Made by a program: the position numbers and the translations under genes
Assembly: GCA_038127535.1 (NCBI GenBank)
Contig: JAYPHU010000019.1
Location: forward strand, 1-64,000
Direction of reading: 5' to 3'
DNA length: 64,000 bases
Origin: JAYPHU01 sp038127535
GTDB lineage: Bacteria > Pseudomonadota > Alphaproteobacteria > Rhodospirillales > UBA2165
Shown: positions 1 to 7,703 of the stretch, piece after piece
How the letters are laid out: every line of letters begins with the position of its first letter
Numbering within the stretch: position 1 is the first letter of the stretch
The notes under the pieces: model-generated
What the model was told of the DNA's origin: nothing
The model's database searches: none
Seen by the model: only the letters and a program-made list of their open reading frames with translations

Positions 1-49
1 CGAGATCGTCATCGCCGGCGGCGGCGAAGAAGACGAACTGGTGTTCTAG
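1..49 (+). CDS. C-terminal end of an unidentified protein (partial)
   Basis: The window opens inside a reading frame that ends at a TAG codon at 47-49. The last residues are EIVIAGGGEEDELVF, a Gly-rich turn followed by an acidic tail. This is too little to assign a family. Only the stop codon and the frame can be supported. Confidence 0.45.
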   Translation, partial: EIVIAGGGEEDELVF

Positions 50-82
50 GGAACCCTCTCGGCAAAAATTGTTATTGGCGGC

Positions 83-268
83 GTGATGACCGATCTGGTT
101 ATCTATCACAACGATATGTCCTCCTGTGCTCAAAAGGTGAGGTTCGTGCTGGCCGAAAAGGGTTTGGCGTTTGACGGACGGCATCTAGATCTGCGCGCCG
201 CAATTATTGCGCATGGAACGATCTTAAGATTTACCCACCCGTTTCCGGCAGGTATGGTCCATTGCTGA
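83..268 (+). pseudogene. Glutathione S-transferase, N-terminal stump
   Basis: The first 39 codons read like the start of a GST thioredoxin-fold domain: a short beta strand (LVIYHN), then the SSCAQKVR helix with the usual Ser/Cys region, then AEKGLAFDGRHLDLRA. GSTs are normally about 200 residues. Here the resemblance stops at about position 200 and the frame runs through unrelated sequence to a stop at 266-268. The glutathione-binding cis-Pro region and the whole helical domain are missing. It lies just upstream of another damaged gene, so a deletion probably removed the 3' part. I infer that it is non-functional. Confidence 0.7.
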
Positions 269-293
269 TAAAAATAATACAGGATGGGGATGC

Positions 294-745
294 ATGCGGG
301 GCCTATCACCTAAAGAAGCCAACACCATCATCGAAGGAGCCTTCGAAAAGGCGGATGAGCTGAAGCTCAAACCCCTGTGTGTTGTGGTTCTAGACGCTGG
401 TGGCCATGTGAAGGCTGTGCAGAAACAGGACGGCGCCTCCCTCCTCCGGTTTGATATTGCCCATGGCAAGGCGTTCGCTTCACTCGGTATGGGCCGGTCG
501 TCGAAGCTGGTGTTTTGCAGAAACACAGGGACAAACCGATCTTTATGGAGAACCTCTTCGACATGTCGTATCACCCGCTGTTTCTGGAAGGCGGTGGCCA
601 ATTGATCCCAGACGAATTTGGCGAGGTTGTGGGCGCTGTCGGGATTAATGGCGACGTGAACGAAACCGACGATGAGTGCGCCTTCGCGGGCATAAAAAAA
701 GCCGGATTTCATGTAGATCCAATCCAGTATGAAGGAGATGGCTAG
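294..745 (+). pseudogene. GlcG/HbpS-like (DUF336) protein, frameshifted
   Basis: Two overlapping frames together make one complete GlcG/HbpS-family protein of about 150 residues. The first frame from 294 carries the family core (VVVLDAGGHVKAVQKQDGAS and HGKAFASLGMGRSSK). The second frame, from about 515, continues with KHRDKPIFMENLF and the Gly-rich GAVGINGD segment and ends at 745. Adding one T to the TTTT run at 513-516 joins them as ...SSKLVFLQKHRDKPIF. Family members bind haem or small ligands and often sit beside genes for organic acid or aromatic degradation. The start at 294 follows an aggatgggg stretch, but the frame is open further upstream. It may be a real pseudogene or a sequencing error. 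The intact ThDP enzyme follows 51 bases later in the same direction. Confidence 0.75.
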
Positions 746-796
746 CGTCAAGGCCTCTACGATTGAAACAAACCCATAAACACAAGGAGCGAAAGC

Positions 797-2569
797 GTGA
801 GTTCCAACGAAAAAATTGATCGGCCTCAAAATCTGGGTAACCGGGAAATGCGATACGGCAGTGACGTCGTCGCAGAAACCGTGCACCGGCTTGGCTACAA
901 ATACATCTCCTTGGTGCCCGGCGCGAGCTTTCGGGGCTTCCACGACAGTATCGTCAACTATCTGGGGAACGACGATCCGCAGATGGTGGTCTGCTTGCAC
1001 GAGGAACACGCCGTGGCTATCGCCGAGGGCTATGCCGCGGTGACCGACGAGCCGATGGCCGTGGCGCTGCATTCCAACGTGGGGCTGATGCACGCGACCA
1101 TGGCGATCTTCAATGCCTGGTGTAACAAAATCCCTATGCTGATCTTCGGCGCGAACGGGCCCATTGATGCCTCTCGCCGCCGGCCGTGGATCGAATGGAT
1201 ACACACCACCAAGGATCAGGCGTCGATGATCCGCAATTACATCAAGTGGGATGACGAGCCACAATCGCCGGCCGCCGCGGTGGAGGCTGTGCTGCGCGCT
1301 AACCAGATCACCCGCACGCCGCCCTATGGTCCGACCTATGTCTGCCTGGATGGCTACATGCAGGAAGGCGAGCTGACTGACGAGGTTCTGATCCCGCCGG
1401 TGGACAGGTATGCCGAGCCCGATACGCCGGGCGCAAGCGAGGCAACCGTCCGGGAAATCTTGGACGCCATCAAAGCGGCCAAGTTCCCGATCCTGATGAT
1501 CGGCCGGGTGTCCCGGGATGAAGACGACTGGCAGAAACGGGTCGCGCTGGCGGAGAAGTTAGGTGTGGTGGTGATGACCAGTATGCATACGCCGGCTGCC
1601 TTCCCGACCGAGCATCCCAATCACGTGATTCCGGCCAGCAGCGAAATGCCGAAGGAGACCGAGGCCAACCTGATCGAGAAGGCTGATCTGTTGATCGCGC
1701 TGGATTGGGTCGACTTGGCTGGCTACCTGCACATTTGTTCTGGCGAGTCTCAGACTCAAAGGCCCGTAGACGCAAAGATCATCACGTGTTCGCTGGACAC
1801 CTATGCTTCCAACGGCTGGGTGATGACCTATCATGCGTTGCCGGCGACGGACCTGTCGGTACTCGCCCGCCCGGACGATCTGATCGATCAGTTGCTGACC
1901 ATGGCCGAGGCCGAGGGCATGTCCGGCGAACTGCCGGCGGACGCACCGGAGCATTGGACCGTCTCCCCTGCCCTGTTCGATGTGTCCGAGCCGGACGAGC
2001 CCATGAGCCGCCGGGAAATGGCGGAAGTCATTGCGGAGTTCTCCAAGGACAAGGATGTCACCCTGACCAAGGTGCCGATCGGCTGGTCCGGCGCGGCTTG
2101 TCACTTTGACCATCCGCTGGATTATTTGGGCAAAGACGGCGGCGGCGCGGTCGGCGCGGGGCCCGGCACTGCCGTCGGCGCGGCCCTTGCGCTGAAAGAC
2201 AGCGACCGGCTGGTACTGGGTGTGCTTGGCGACGGCGACTATCTGATGGGCGTCAATGCGCTTTGGACAGCGTCCCGGATGCGCCTGCCGATGATGCTGG
2301 TGGTGGCCAATAACCGCTCCTACTTCAATGACGAGCTCCATCAAGAACGAGTCGCGATCACTCGTGGTCGGCCGTTGGAAAACCGCTGGATTGGTCAGCG
2401 CCTGGATGACCCTCGCCCTGATGTTGTCGGCTTCGCGCAGGCCCAAGGATTCGAAGGCGAAGGCCCGATCACGGATACGAGCGAGCTGATGGAGGCCTTG
2501 AAGCGTGGCGAAGAAGTTGTCCGCAACGGCGGCCGCTACGTCATTGATGTCTATTCCATCGGGTATTAG
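797..2569 (+). CDS. Thiamine diphosphate-dependent enzyme (acetolactate synthase/benzoylformate decarboxylase superfamily)
   Basis: This 590-residue protein has the three-domain plan of ThDP decarboxylases and carboligases. The N-terminal Pyr domain has the cofactor-activating Glu in LHEEHAVAIAEGYA (about residue 69). A central Rossmann-like domain covers roughly residues 200-350. The C-terminal PP domain has the ThDP/Mg motif GDGDYLMG at 478, closing with NN at about 505. The GTG start is favoured by an AAGGAG box centred about 10 bases upstream. Neighbours are a GlcG-like gene before it and a tartronate-semialdehyde-reductase-like gene after it on the other strand, an association also seen around glyoxylate carboligase. 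The sequence is not clearly Gcl, so the substrate is unknown. It is the only intact plus-strand gene of the locus. Confidence 0.82.
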   Translation: MSSNEKIDRPQNLGNREMRYGSDVVAETVHRLGYKYISLVPGASFRGFHDSIVNYLGNDDPQMVVCLHEEHAVAIAEGYAAVTDEPMAVALHSNVGLMHATMAIFNAWCNKIPMLIFGANGPIDASRRRPWIEWIHTTKDQASMIRNYIKWDDEPQSPAAAVEAVLRANQITRTPPYGPTYVCLDGYMQEGELTDEVLIPPVDRYAEPDTPGASEATVREILDAIKAAKFPILMIGRVSRDEDDWQKRVALAEKLGVVVMTSMHTPAAFPTEHPNHVIPASSEMPKETEANLIEKADLLIALDWVDLAGYLHICSGESQTQRPVDAKIITCSLDTYASNGWVMTYHALPATDLSVLARPDDLIDQLLTMAEAEGMSGELPADAPEHWTVSPALFDVSEPDEPMSRREMAEVIAEFSKDKDVTLTKVPIGWSGAACHFDHPLDYLGKDGGGAVGAGPGTAVGAALALKDSDRLVLGVLGDGDYLMGVNALWTASRMRLPMMLVVANNRSYFNDELHQERVAITRGRPLENRWIGQRLDDPRPDVVGFAQAQGFEGEGPITDTSELMEALKRGEEVVRNGGRYVIDVYSIGY

Positions 2570-2579
2570 GGGGCGGATA

Positions 2580-2905
2580 CTACTCCTCCGGTATGCCGGC
2601 CTTGCGGAGATCGTCCAGGTAGATTTTCCTAAGATGCGGATCGGTTGCCGGGAAATTGTCCGGGAAATGACGGCAGGTAAATTTCGGCATAAAGTTCAAT
2701 AGCTTGAATCGCGTGCTTTCCACGTCGGCATCTGTTCCCCCGTATACTGCGGCAACCAAATGCGTGGAGTATACCCATGCGCGAACATTGAGATGGGTGA
2801 CGGCGCGCCCGGCGTTTTCAAGGGCCGTTTCATAATCGCCCAGGGCCAAATGCGAATCCGCCAATCTGGCATAAGCCTGGCAGATCCCGGAAACTATTGA
2901 TTTGC
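2580..2905 (-). pseudogene. C-terminal stump of a TPR protein
   Basis: On the minus strand this frame starts abruptly with a TPR-like helix pair (AYARLADSHLALGDYETALE) and ends with DPHLRKIYLDDLRKAGIPEE. That ending resembles the C-terminus of long TPR proteins that carry an adenylate cyclase domain at the other end. Everything before the last TPR units is absent. The upstream boundary, about 2893-2906, abuts the APH remnant in another frame. I infer a deletion that removed the front of this gene and the back of its neighbour. There is no plausible ribosome binding site of its own. Confidence 0.6.
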
Positions 2906-3154
2906 CCGACGGTACCACTCAACCTCGTAACGGTTTCGTTCCACCGGTGCGAACCAATCCGCCTGGACCTTCAATTTGGCCAAGGCCCGCTTTACGCAAT
3001 AGACCCTGCCGTCGGCCTCCACTTTCCAAATATCCGAACAGATGCCGCCGGTCAGGGCGTCAAAACGAGCCTTCTTGGAGTCGTTGAGCAGACCGTTTGC
3101 CTGCAGACTTACAATCATCTCTGTCTCGGGCTGCCGATTTTCAGAGGACGACAT
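2894..3154 (-). pseudogene. APH/choline-kinase family phosphotransferase, N-terminal stump
   Basis: The 86-codon frame begins normally and encodes the first lobe of an aminoglycoside-phosphotransferase-like kinase: LTGGICSDIWKVEADGRVYC as the nucleotide-binding hairpin, then VKRALAKLKV with the ATP-contacting Lys, then VERNRYEVEWYRRA. Full family members are about 300-350 residues and contain a catalytic HGD-type loop. Here the frame stops two codons after YRRA, where sequence of a different gene (the TPR stump) begins. The product would lack the catalytic lobe, so I call it a remnant. Confidence 0.7.
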
Positions 3155-3208
3155 GGTTTCCCAATTTCAGCGTTAGTTTGCGCAAGCTTCTCCCTTAATG
3201 GACGCGGG

Positions 3209-4081
3209 TCACTTCGTGCGCGTTAGCCGCCGGATGAGGCTGGAGGTGTCCCATCGGCCGCCGCCGATGCGCTGGATTTCCCGGTAGAATTGGTTGACCA
3301 GGGCGGTCACCGGCAGGTTGGAGCCGTTGGACGCCCCCTCTTCCAGCGCGATGCCCAAATCCTTGCACATCCAGTCGACGGCAAAGCCGAAGTTGAACTT
3401 GTTGTCGACCATGGTGTTGCCGCGGTTCTCCATCTGCCAGGAACCAGCCGCACCCTTGGAGATCACGTCGACCACCTGCTTGCCGTCGAGACCGGCGCGC
3501 ATGGCGAAGTTTAGCGCTTCGGAGAGACCCTGCACCAGACCGGCGATGGCGATCTGGTTGGCCGCCTTGGTGAGCTGGCCGGACCCGGCCGGGCCCAACA
3601 ATGTGACCGCGCGGGCATAGACGTCCATAACCTTCTGCGCCCGGTTAAAGATGCTTTTCTTGCCGCCGACCATGACCGTGAGGACGCCGTTCTCTGCCCC
3701 GGCCTGGCCACCCGAGACCGGCGCGTCCAGGAAACCGACGCCCTTGGCGTTGGCTTCTTTTTCGAGCTCGCGGGCCAGACCGGCGGAGGCCGTGGTGTGA
3801 TCCACCAGGATCGTGCCCTTCTTCATCCCGGCCAGCGCGCCGTCCTTGCCGTAGGCGACGCTTCGGACATCATCGTCGTTGCCAACACACATGAAGACGA
3901 TCTCGGCGCCCTTGGCCGCTTCCTTGGGGATCTTTTTCGCCGTGCCTTTATATTCCTTCGCCCACTTCCGGGCCTTGGCGGCGGTGCGGTTATAGACGGT
4001 GACGTCGTGGCCCGCGTTGATGAGATGACCGGCCATGGGATAGCCCATGACTCCCAAACCGATGAAAGCAACTTTGCTCAT
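3209..4081 (-). CDS. NAD(P)-dependent beta-hydroxyacid dehydrogenase (tartronate semialdehyde/3-hydroxyisobutyrate type)
   Basis: The 290-residue protein belongs to the 3-hydroxyisobutyrate dehydrogenase/GlxR-GarR family. It starts with the dinucleotide-binding motif AFIGLGVMG. It carries the substrate-binding signature DAPVSGGQAGAENG around residue 120 and the catalytic Lys in GQLTKAANQ around 170. The start at 4081 is preferred to one nine codons earlier because AGGAGG lies six bases upstream. Likely chemistry is reversible reduction of a 2- or 3-oxo acid such as tartronate semialdehyde. The nearby ThDP enzyme and GlcG-like gene would fit a glyoxylate-type route, but substrate cannot be read from sequence. 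Confidence 0.85.
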   Translation of the reverse strand: MSKVAFIGLGVMGYPMAGHLINAGHDVTVYNRTAAKARKWAKEYKGTAKKIPKEAAKGAEIVFMCVGNDDDVRSVAYGKDGALAGMKKGTILVDHTTASAGLARELEKEANAKGVGFLDAPVSGGQAGAENGVLTVMVGGKKSIFNRAQKVMDVYARAVTLLGPAGSGQLTKAANQIAIAGLVQGLSEALNFAMRAGLDGKQVVDVISKGAAGSWQMENRGNTMVDNKFNFGFAVDWMCKDLGIALEEGASNGSNLPVTALVNQFYREIQRIGGGRWDTSSLIRRLTRTK

Positions 4082-4163
4082 GATGTCCTCCTGAAATTGG
4101 CCGCGCACTGTGCCTTCAAAGCGCCGGACTGGTCAAGGAAAGCCGCTATCGAAACGCGTTCGT

Positions 4164-4991
4164 TTAGTCGGGTAGGTAATCTTTAATCCGGGTCCAATGA
4201 TCTTTATCGGGCGCGACGAGGAGCCGTTCCCGCGCGATGGGGCCGGGCCGGTAGGCCTCTTCGGTTTTGGTGTAGGCGGCATACATCCCGGCTTCTTCGA
4301 TAAACAACAGCCCGGCGGCGTGATCCCAGGGTTTGAGTTGACCGTATTCGGCGAAGTGGATGACGCCTTTGATCAGGTCCACATACTCCAGGCCGATGCA
4401 GCGGTAGCGCAGCAGTTCACCGGAATGACCTTCGCGGTTTTCGCCCGATGCCTCCTCCTCCACTTTCTCCCGTCGGTATTTGCCGAGGGAGCCGGTCATC
4501 GCCGGAATTGCCGGTGGCGCCGGCCGCGTCAAATCAACTTTGTCGCTGGTGATCCCCTGCCCGATCCGGGCGCAGACCATCTCGTCGTCCAAGGGATTAT
4601 AAATCCACCCGGCGATGGCTCGTCCGTTGAGACACAACGCGACGATGACGCAGAACCGCCGCCGGCCCTGGGAGAAATTCCGGGTTCCGTCCACCGGGTC
4701 CAGTATCCAGACCGGTGCATCGCCATCCAATCGCGCCAAGATGCTTTCGTCAGCGGCATAGCTTTCCTCGCCGACGACCACGCTGCCGGGCAGCAGCCGC
4801 GTCAGTTCCTCGGTCAGCCGCCGTTCGCCAATCGTATCCGCGTCGGTGACAATCTCACCGGAGTCCTTGTCGCCGATCTCGTGGTCTTTCAGCCGCTTAT
4901 AGCGGGACAGGATTTCTTCCGCCGCGATCCGTCGGATGATGGCGGAGACTTCCTCGAGCTGAGATGGCGCGAGTAGATCATCAAGGGGCAT
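4164..4991 (-). CDS. Inositol monophosphatase family phosphatase
   Basis: The 275-residue protein shows the metal-binding motifs of the IMPase superfamily: GEES near residue 74, WILDPVDGTRNFSQG near 95, and PWDHAAG near 220. These form the two- or three-Mg active site that hydrolyses small phosphomonoesters. Bacterial members include SuhB, the histidinol phosphatase HisN and the PAP phosphatase CysQ. The sequence does not discriminate between them. Its start overlaps the end of the upstream 89-codon gene by 11 bases, so the two are probably cotranscribed. Confidence 0.85.
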   Translation of the reverse strand: MPLDDLLAPSQLEEVSAIIRRIAAEEILSRYKRLKDHEIGDKDSGEIVTDADTIGERRLTEELTRLLPGSVVVGEESYAADESILARLDGDAPVWILDPVDGTRNFSQGRRRFCVIVALCLNGRAIAGWIYNPLDDEMVCARIGQGITSDKVDLTRPAPPAIPAMTGSLGKYRREKVEEEASGENREGHSGELLRYRCIGLEYVDLIKGVIHFAEYGQLKPWDHAAGLLFIEEAGMYAAYTKTEEAYRPGPIARERLLVAPDKDHWTRIKDYLPD

Positions 4992-5250
4992 ACTGATCCC
5001 GATCCCGGTGATAGTTTTCGGTGATCAACTCGTGCAGCCTGTAGGCCTCTTCATTGAACTCGCCCTGCTGGATCAGCGCTTTGCTGAGATAGACGGCGAA
5101 GGCCACGGCCTCCCCCTTCCCACGCAAATCATGATCGTCGGAAATTTCCTCTAGATAATCGTGGATTTGCTTGCGCGCCATGATGTTGAGCTGGCGTTTG
5201 ACGAACTTGTTCTTGCGGCGCCACTTTTGCTGCGCTTCCAAAGTCGCCAT
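4981..5250 (-). CDS. Small conserved protein of unknown function
   Basis: This 89-residue protein is basic at the N-terminus (QQKWRRKNKFVKRQLNIMARK) and acidic and helical after it. I see no signal peptide, membrane segment or metal motif. A strong AAGGAGG box lies just upstream of the ATG, and the frame overlaps the following IMPase gene by 11 bases, which supports translation. The basic helical start could contact nucleic acid, but that is speculation. An 18-base palindrome lies 62-79 bases upstream and may regulate this pair. Confidence 0.7.
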   Translation of the reverse strand: MATLEAQQKWRRKNKFVKRQLNIMARKQIHDYLEEISDDHDLRGKGEAVAFAVYLSKALIQQGEFNEEAYRLHELITENYHRDRDQYAP

Positions 5251-5311
5251 GGTTTCCTCCTTGGGCCGCGCTGTGGTTCTTTTGAACTCTCAACGCGACG
5301 ATGTCCTGGTG

Positions 5312-5329
5312 AACTCTACTAGTAGAGTT
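5312..5329. promoter_or_regulatory. Perfect 18-base palindrome upstream of the 89-codon gene
   Basis: AACTCTACTAGTAGAGTT is its own reverse complement. It lies in the 125-base gap between hflX and the small gene. A related half (GAACTCTC) lies 28 bases nearer the gene. There is no T-run on either side, so it is unlikely to be a terminator. An operator for a dimeric regulator is the simplest reading. Confidence 0.5.
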
Positions 5330-5375
5330 GAAGCTATCACAGGGAGTCGGGGCTGAGAAACGATAAATTGGGCCG

Positions 5376-6728
5376 CTAGTTGGCCAGCCGCTTTTCGATC
5401 CGGTCGGCGTCTTCCGGGTCTAGGAGGACGGTCAGTTCCACGTATTCCTCCCGGTCTTTGCGCTCCCGGACATCGCCCCGGTCATAGAGCCAAGCCAGGG
5501 ATTTTCCGTCGGACCAGGGGATTTTGAGGCTGAGTTGCCGGCGTTCGGCGCCCAGCCGGTCACTGAGGGTTTTGAGCAACGCATCAAACCCCGCCCTATC
5601 CCGGGCCGAGGTCAGAACGATGGCCTGATTGCTACGGTCGGCTTGAGTCTTCTGAAAGGCCAGTTCTTCGAAATCCAGAAGGTCCGCCTTATTGCGCACC
5701 TCGATCATCGGCGGGCTGTCATCGCCGCTCAGGCCGAGACCGGCAAGGACGGTCATGACATCTTCTTTCTGTGCCTCGGTGTCTTCATGAGCGATGTCGC
5801 GCACGTGGAGGAGTATCTGCGCCTCGGTTACCTCTTCCAGCGTCGCCTGAAATGCTTCGACCAGTTCGTGCGGTAGGTCGGAGACAAACCCCACCGTATC
5901 GGACAGGATGGTTTGCCGGCCGCAGGGTAAGGTGAGTTCCCGCATTGTCGGATCAAGCGTAGCGAAGAGCTGATCCTTCTGTAGCACGCTGGCATTGGTC
6001 AGCGCATTGAACAGTGTGGATTTGCCGGCGTTGGTGTAGCCGACTAGGGCGATCACCGGGTACGGGACCTTTTGGCGGGCTTGCCGGTGCAGCGCCCGAG
6101 TGCGGTGGACCTGCACCAGCTCTTTCTTCAGCCGTGTTATCCGCTTGCTGATCATCCGGCGGTCGGCTTCGATCTGGGTTTCACCGGGCCCGCCCATGAA
6201 GCCGACGCCGCCCCGCTGCCGTTCCAGGTGGGTCCAGGACCGGACCAGCCGGCTGCGCTGATAACTGAGGGCCGCAAGTTCGACCTGCAGCGTACCTTCC
6301 TTGGTGCGCGCGCGGGCGCCGAAAATTTCCAGGATCAGCGCCGTGCGGTCCAGCACTTTGCACTTCCAGGCCCGTTCCAAGTTGCGTTGCTGCACCGGGG
6401 TCAGGGCGAAATCGATAACGGTGACCTCGACATCGCGGGCGGCGACAATTCCCTGGAGCTGCTCGATCGCGCCCTGGCCCAGCAGCGTGCTGGGCCTGGG
6501 ACGCGACACTGGCGTTATTTCGGCGTGCACAATGTCCAGATCAATGGCTTCGGCCAGACGCACGGCCTCTTCCAGACGAGCGTCTTCATCCCGCCGATGC
6601 GGGTTGCCCTTAAGGACAGGATGCAGAACGAGGCAGCGGCCGACCGTCGGCGTGGTCTGTTCCGAAGTGTCCCAGGTCAAGTTAGGCCGAAGCGCTCTCT
6701 TCTTCGCCTTCCTTCGCGTCCTGCTCAA
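5376..6728 (-). CDS. hflX: Ribosome-associated GTPase HflX
   Basis: The protein (450 codons from the first ATG) has the HflX N-terminal domain, then the linker with GFMGGPGETQIEADRR near residue 183. The GTPase domain has the P-loop GYTNAGKST, the switch DTVGF, and RNKAD as the base-recognition element. HflX binds the 50S subunit and splits stalled or heat-damaged ribosomes. It follows hfq, as in many proteobacteria. The first ATG overlaps the end of hfq by 47 bases. A TTG directly after the hfq stop is an alternative start, and I cannot decide between them. Confidence 0.95.
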   Translation of the reverse strand: MSRTRRKAKKRALRPNLTWDTSEQTTPTVGRCLVLHPVLKGNPHRRDEDARLEEAVRLAEAIDLDIVHAEITPVSRPRPSTLLGQGAIEQLQGIVAARDVEVTVIDFALTPVQQRNLERAWKCKVLDRTALILEIFGARARTKEGTLQVELAALSYQRSRLVRSWTHLERQRGGVGFMGGPGETQIEADRRMISKRITRLKKELVQVHRTRALHRQARQKVPYPVIALVGYTNAGKSTLFNALTNASVLQKDQLFATLDPTMRELTLPCGRQTILSDTVGFVSDLPHELVEAFQATLEEVTEAQILLHVRDIAHEDTEAQKEDVMTVLAGLGLSGDDSPPMIEVRNKADLLDFEELAFQKTQADRSNQAIVLTSARDRAGFDALLKTLSDRLGAERRQLSLKIPWSDGKSLAWLYDRGDVRERKDREEYVELTVLLDPEDADRIEKRLAN

Positions 6729-6945
6729 AGAGCTGGATCGGGCCGGAGGGCATCACGGTTGAGATAGCGTGTTTGTAGACGAGCTGTGTGTGCCCGTCCC
6801 TGCGCAAGAGCATGGAGAAATTATCGAACCACGTGATAATGCCTTGAAGTTTGACACCATTCACCAGGAAAACGGTTACCGGGTTTTTGCTTTTGCGTAC
6901 ATGATTTAAGAAGACATCTTGTACGTTCTGGGATTTTTCAGACAT
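6682..6945 (-). CDS. hfq: RNA chaperone Hfq
   Basis: The 87-residue protein has the Sm1 region (VFLVNGVKLQGIITWFDNF) and the Sm2 region ending in YKHAIST, followed by a short acidic tail. It forms a hexamer that pairs small RNAs with messenger RNAs. A GGGGGTT stretch lies a few bases before the ATG. The 86-base gap before it probably holds a promoter. Its presence is relevant to the small RNA candidate at 20374-20449. Confidence 0.97.
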   Translation of the reverse strand: MSEKSQNVQDVFLNHVRKSKNPVTVFLVNGVKLQGIITWFDNFSMLLRRDGHTQLVYKHAISTVMPSGPIQLFEQDAKEGEEESASA

Positions 6946-7031
6946 ATGGGTAACCCCCTGATTTTGTCTGTATTTGTTATGGTCGGAGGTCCGTTGATTC
7001 GGCCTTCCACGAGCATACTACACGCGATTCC

Positions 7032-7703
7032 TCAGGTTTGAACAGCATGTTTCGCTAAATCCAGGTATTTCGCCAGTTCAACGGCGTTTTTTACGGCGAA
7101 ATCGGGCCTAAACGCGGCAAATTCATCGGAATCGGCCTCTTTTTCGCAGATTAAGACGGCGGTTACGCCCCCTCTTTTGGCGCATTCCACATCGGAAACC
7201 GCATCTCCGATGAACCAAACTTCGGGGCCGGCATCGCCATCAAAGTCCTGCAAGACCATCCGTAACGGCGCGGGATCGGGTTTGTCTTTTTCCGCATCGG
7301 TCGCCCCGACGATTTGCGCAAAATATGTGGTCCAGCCGAGATGGTCCGCTTCATCTCGCAACAGATCGCCGTTTTTGTTGCTGACCACGCCGAGGTAAAG
7401 ATCCTCCGCCGCCAATTGTTGCAATAGGGCCTCTGCGCCGTCCAAGGGCGTCAAGAAGTCCAAGTGGGTTCGCCGGATAGCGGTATAGAAGTGCTCAGCC
7501 GCTTCCTCCCACCTGTCGCCGAAAAGTTCCGGAAAGCTATCCCGCATGGAACGCCGCACGTTGGCGCGGGTCTGTTCATAGGTCCACGGCTCCAAACCAA
7601 ATGTTGTCAGGGTGTCGTTGGTCGCTTCGTGGATCGCCGGCCAGCCGTATACCAGCGTGTCATCCCAGTCGAAGATCACGGCCTTGGGATACAGCAGGTT
7701 CAC
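7032..7703 (-). CDS. HAD-superfamily phosphatase (phosphoglycolate-phosphatase-like)
   Basis: The 223-residue protein has HAD motif I FDWDDTLV near the N-terminus (nucleophile and acid Asp), motif II VVSNKNG, the Lys region EKDKPDPAPL, and motif IV WFIGDAVSDVECA. A helical cap lies between motifs I and II. The GTG start at 7703 is chosen because it overlaps the TGA of the aminotransferase by three bases and sits nine codons before motif I. The longer open frame upstream is only a shadow of that gene. Substrate unknown; PGP or pyrophosphatase-like activity is typical for this branch. Confidence 0.83.
   Translation of the reverse strand: MNLLYPKAVIFDWDDTLVYGWPAIHEATNDTLTTFGLEPWTYEQTRANVRRSMRDSFPELFGDRWEEAAEHFYTAIRRTHLDFLTPLDGAEALLQQLAAEDLYLGVVSNKNGDLLRDEADHLGWTTYFAQIVGATDAEKDKPDPAPLRMVLQDFDGDAGPEVWFIGDAVSDVECAKRGGVTAVLICEKEADSDEFAAFRPDFAVKNAVELAKYLDLAKHAVQT

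Noticed and set aside
224..1264. A 346-codon minus-strand frame
   Set aside because: It lies opposite the GlcG-like and ThDP genes, has low-complexity His/Arg/Asp composition typical of antisense frames in GC-rich DNA, and has no family pattern.
1559..2446. A 295-codon minus-strand frame
   Set aside because: It is a shadow of the ThDP enzyme, which has clear motifs in the plus frame.
2893..2906. Insertion sequence at the APH/TPR junction
   Set aside because: No inverted repeats, transposase frame or target duplication were seen; a plain deletion is enough.
4197..4976. A 259-codon plus-strand frame
   Set aside because: It lies opposite the IMPase gene, whose metal motifs settle the coding strand.
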